A stretch of 64,000 nt of DNA. Origin: Asticcacaulis sp. SL142 (GTDB lineage: Bacteria; Pseudomonadota; Alphaproteobacteria; Caulobacterales; Caulobacteraceae). This document shows positions 62,427-64,000 of this stretch, piece after piece. The notes under the pieces are model-generated. The model searched no databases and was not told where the DNA came from. It saw nothing but the letters and a program-made list of their open reading frames with translations. How positions within the stretch are numbered: position 1 is the first letter of the stretch; the number at the start of each line of letters is the position of its first letter. The translations under genes and the position numbers were made by a program. The stretch lies in NCBI RefSeq assembly GCF_026625745.1, contig NZ_CP113061.1, positions 2,877,501-2,941,500 on the forward strand, in the 5' to 3' direction.

Positions 62427-63500
62427 TTAAGCCGTCTTCCGTCGTTTGCGGATCGGATTGAGCGCCTTAAGCCGTGTCCAGATGCGGGCTTTTTCCGGCT
62501 GGGGCAGGGGCTGGAGATTGCGCACAAACTCTTCGGCGCAGGCCCTCCACGAAAACTTCTCGGCATAGGCGCGCACGTTTTTCGGGTCGAGCGTTAACGC
62601 CTCTTCGATGGCGATTTTCAGGTCATCATTAATGACACCGGCATTTGAGCCCGGAATGATGTCGATCGGTCCATGGGCCGGGAAGGCCGCCACCGGCGTG
62701 CCGGTCGCCATAGCCTCAAGGATCACCAGCCCAAAGGTGTCGGTCAGAGAAGGGAACACAAAGACATCGGCATCGGCATAGGATCGCGCCAGTTCGTCAC
62801 CGAAACGCGGGCCGGTAAAGACGGTCTTGGGATATTTGACCTTAAGTTCTTCAAGCTGCGGGCCGCCGCCGACAATCACCTTGGTGCCGGGGACATCCAG
62901 CGACAAAAAGGCTTCGATATTCTTTTCGACCGCCACACGCCCGACATAGGCCATGATCGGCCGGGGCAGATCACCATAGATGGGCTCAAGGTCAGGACGG
63001 AACATGACGGTATCGACACCGCGCGTCCACGGGGAGACGTTTTTGATGCCGTGGGCTTCAAGATCCTTTTGCAGGGTCGGTGTCGCCACCATGACCCGGC
63101 CTGACGGCTTATGGAACCAGCGCATATAGGCATAGCCAACGCTTAGCGGCAGCGGCAGGCGGGCGGAGACATATTCCGGGAATTTGGTGTGATAGCTGGT
63201 GGTAAACGGCAGGCCCCACTCCACGCACACCCGGCGCGCGGCCAGCCCTACCGGGCCTTCGGTGGCGATATGAACGGCATCGGGGGCGTACATCAGGATG
63301 CGCTCGCGCACCTCTTCGTAGCAGCCGAGCGCCAGCTTGACTTCTTTGTAATCAGGCCAGGAAACGGTTTTGAACTCATTGTACTGAATGATTTCAAAGT
63401 CATGACCCAGAGCGCGACATTCGTCGAGCGTGCGCTTCAATGTGGTCACGACCCCGTTGACCTGGGGTTCCCATGCATCGGTGGCCAGCAAGATACGCAA
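62427..63500 (-). CDS. GT4 glycosyltransferase (diacylglycerol/lipid glycosyltransferase-like)
   Basis: A 357-residue GT-B fold retaining glycosyltransferase. Visible: N-terminal RILLATDAWEPQVNGVVTTLKRTLDE, TEGPVGLAARRVC, TSYHTKFPEYVSARL, SPWTRGVDTVMFRPD, VAVEKNIEAFL, and the C-terminal E-x7-E-like region FVFPSLTDTFGLVILEAMATGTPV. This is close to the bacterial diacylglycerol glucosyl/glucuronosyltransferases made under phosphate starvation, and the phn/PstS neighbourhood fits, but specificity is not provable. TTG 63500 (MRILLATDA) behind GAGGGAAG is preferred; GTG 63521 would add seven residues. Confidence 0.8.
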   Translation of the reverse strand: MRILLATDAWEPQVNGVVTTLKRTLDECRALGHDFEIIQYNEFKTVSWPDYKEVKLALGCYEEVRERILMYAPDAVHIATEGPVGLAARRVCVEWGLPFTTSYHTKFPEYVSARLPLPLSVGYAYMRWFHKPSGRVMVATPTLQKDLEAHGIKNVSPWTRGVDTVMFRPDLEPIYGDLPRPIMAYVGRVAVEKNIEAFLSLDVPGTKVIVGGGPQLEELKVKYPKTVFTGPRFGDELARSYADADVFVFPSLTDTFGLVILEAMATGTPVAAFPAHGPIDIIPGSNAGVINDDLKIAIEEALTLDPKNVRAYAEKFSWRACAEEFVRNLQPLPQPEKARIWTRLKALNPIRKRRKTA

Positions 63501-63823
63501 GGCTTTAAGCTTCCCTCTCACCCGAAATGAACACGACGACGAAGATAGATACAGTTTGTAACATCACGATGTCCCCCGTCGTATAGCTTAAGATGATCCG
63601 CTATGTCAGAGTTATTTCTCATATTTACGACATAGGGTAGACTGAAAATGCGCATAAAGCGGCAGTTGCGTGTGAATTTGTTGAAATGCAAGCTTGCCAC
63701 ACCGCGCAAATGCCTTATTTAGAAAGGATAAGCCAAGGTTTGCACTGCACAATATGTAAATTTAGCCGCGACATCGGTATAATGTGGTACAAGCCCTAAA
63801 GAAAGTTGTTTCAAAGAACTGCC
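63501..63823. other. Divergent region between GT4 and TetR-type gene
   Basis: No gene seen. It contains the inverted repeat CTATGTC (63601-63607) / GACATAG (63629-63635) with a 21-bp spacer, a possible operator for the divergently placed TetR-type regulator. Confidence 0.5.
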
Positions 63824-64000
63824 ATGAGCGATCGCCGTAAAGACATGCCCGTTAAGGATCCGGCTTCGAAGGATGTGACCCCGCGGGACACGCCGAAGTC
63901 GCGTCGTACGCGGTTGCAGATTCTCGACACCTCAATGCGGCTGTTTGCCGAACTTGGCTATGACCGCGCTGGTAATGCCGCCATCGCCGAAGCCTGCGGC
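63824..64000 (+). CDS. TetR-family transcriptional regulator (3'-truncated by window)
   Basis: The first 59 codons are visible. From ATG 63824 the protein reads MSDRRKDMPVKDP, then a charged linker, and the start of a TetR HTH: SRRTRLQILDTSMRLFAELG followed by YDRAGNAAIAEACG, where the recognition helix would begin just beyond the edge. The N-terminal 25-residue polar extension is longer than usual. It faces away from the GT4 gene with a shared upstream region. Confidence 0.85.
   Translation, partial: MSDRRKDMPVKDPASKDVTPRDTPKSRRTRLQILDTSMRLFAELGYDRAGNAAIAEACG

Overview
The window looks like a chromosomal segment of a moderately GC-rich alphaproteobacterium, most likely Caulobacterales. An Asticcacaulis-like genus is a guess from overall flavour. 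The evidence is the alphaproteobacterial backbone ftsY, yciB, a cytochrome c maturation operon and acnA, plus large TonB-dependent receptors and ornithine decarboxylase, agmatine and deoxyhypusine-synthase-like polyamine genes. I see no rRNA, tRNA, CRISPR array, transposase or integrase. The first gene (ftsY) and the last (a TetR-type regulator) are cut by the window edges.

Region 1 (1-2.8 kb): ftsY, yciB, a MarR-type regulator with a lysine-rich tail, and a small conserved-looking protein. Region 2 (2.8-10.6 kb): a non-phosphorylating L-rhamnose pathway. It has rhamnose dehydrogenase, lactonase, rhamnonate dehydratase (frameshifted), 2-keto-3-deoxyrhamnonate dehydrogenase, diketo-deoxyrhamnonate hydrolase, the RhaT symporter and an FMN L-lactate dehydrogenase, with a shortened IclR regulator between the divergent arms. 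Region 3 (10.6-11.7 kb): an AT-rich two-gene island, a Panacea-domain protein overlapping a two-helix membrane protein, which is a candidate toxin-antitoxin pair. Region 4 (11.7-36.3 kb): a rhamnogalacturonan-I (pectin) utilisation locus. It encodes a GPH symporter, GH105, a GH43-GH35 fusion, a CE12-type esterase, rhamnose mutarotase, a DeoR regulator, an FGGY kinase, a rhamnose isomerase, a DUF1961 protein, PL22-like and PL11 lyases, a TonB receptor and a PL26/YetA-like Tat protein. Regions 2 and 4 form one logical unit: cut pectin outside, import it, trim it in the periplasm, and burn the released rhamnose.

Region 5 (36.3-45.4 kb): ccmABCDG on the minus strand (ccmD is a very short gene), divergent from acnA, which is followed by a second aconitase, acnB; then a structured non-coding element and a DUF2794 gene. 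Region 6 (45.4-53.6 kb): two multi-spanning GT-C type glycosyltransferases, a second TonB receptor with a hairpin leader, and agmatine deiminase plus N-carbamoylputrescine amidase. Region 7 (53.8-56.8 kb): a deoxyhypusine-synthase-like enzyme, a small membrane protein, and ornithine decarboxylase with a structured leader. Region 8 (57-64 kb): phnCDE without C-P lyase genes, two tandem PstS-like proteins with Pho-box-like sites, an AT-rich small gene, a GT4 glycosyltransferase and a TetR regulator.

In the alphaproteobacteria I know, yciB/ftsY sit next to the ccm-acnA block. Here about 35 kb of pectin and rhamnose genes separate them, so the catabolic locus looks like an insertion into a conserved backbone.
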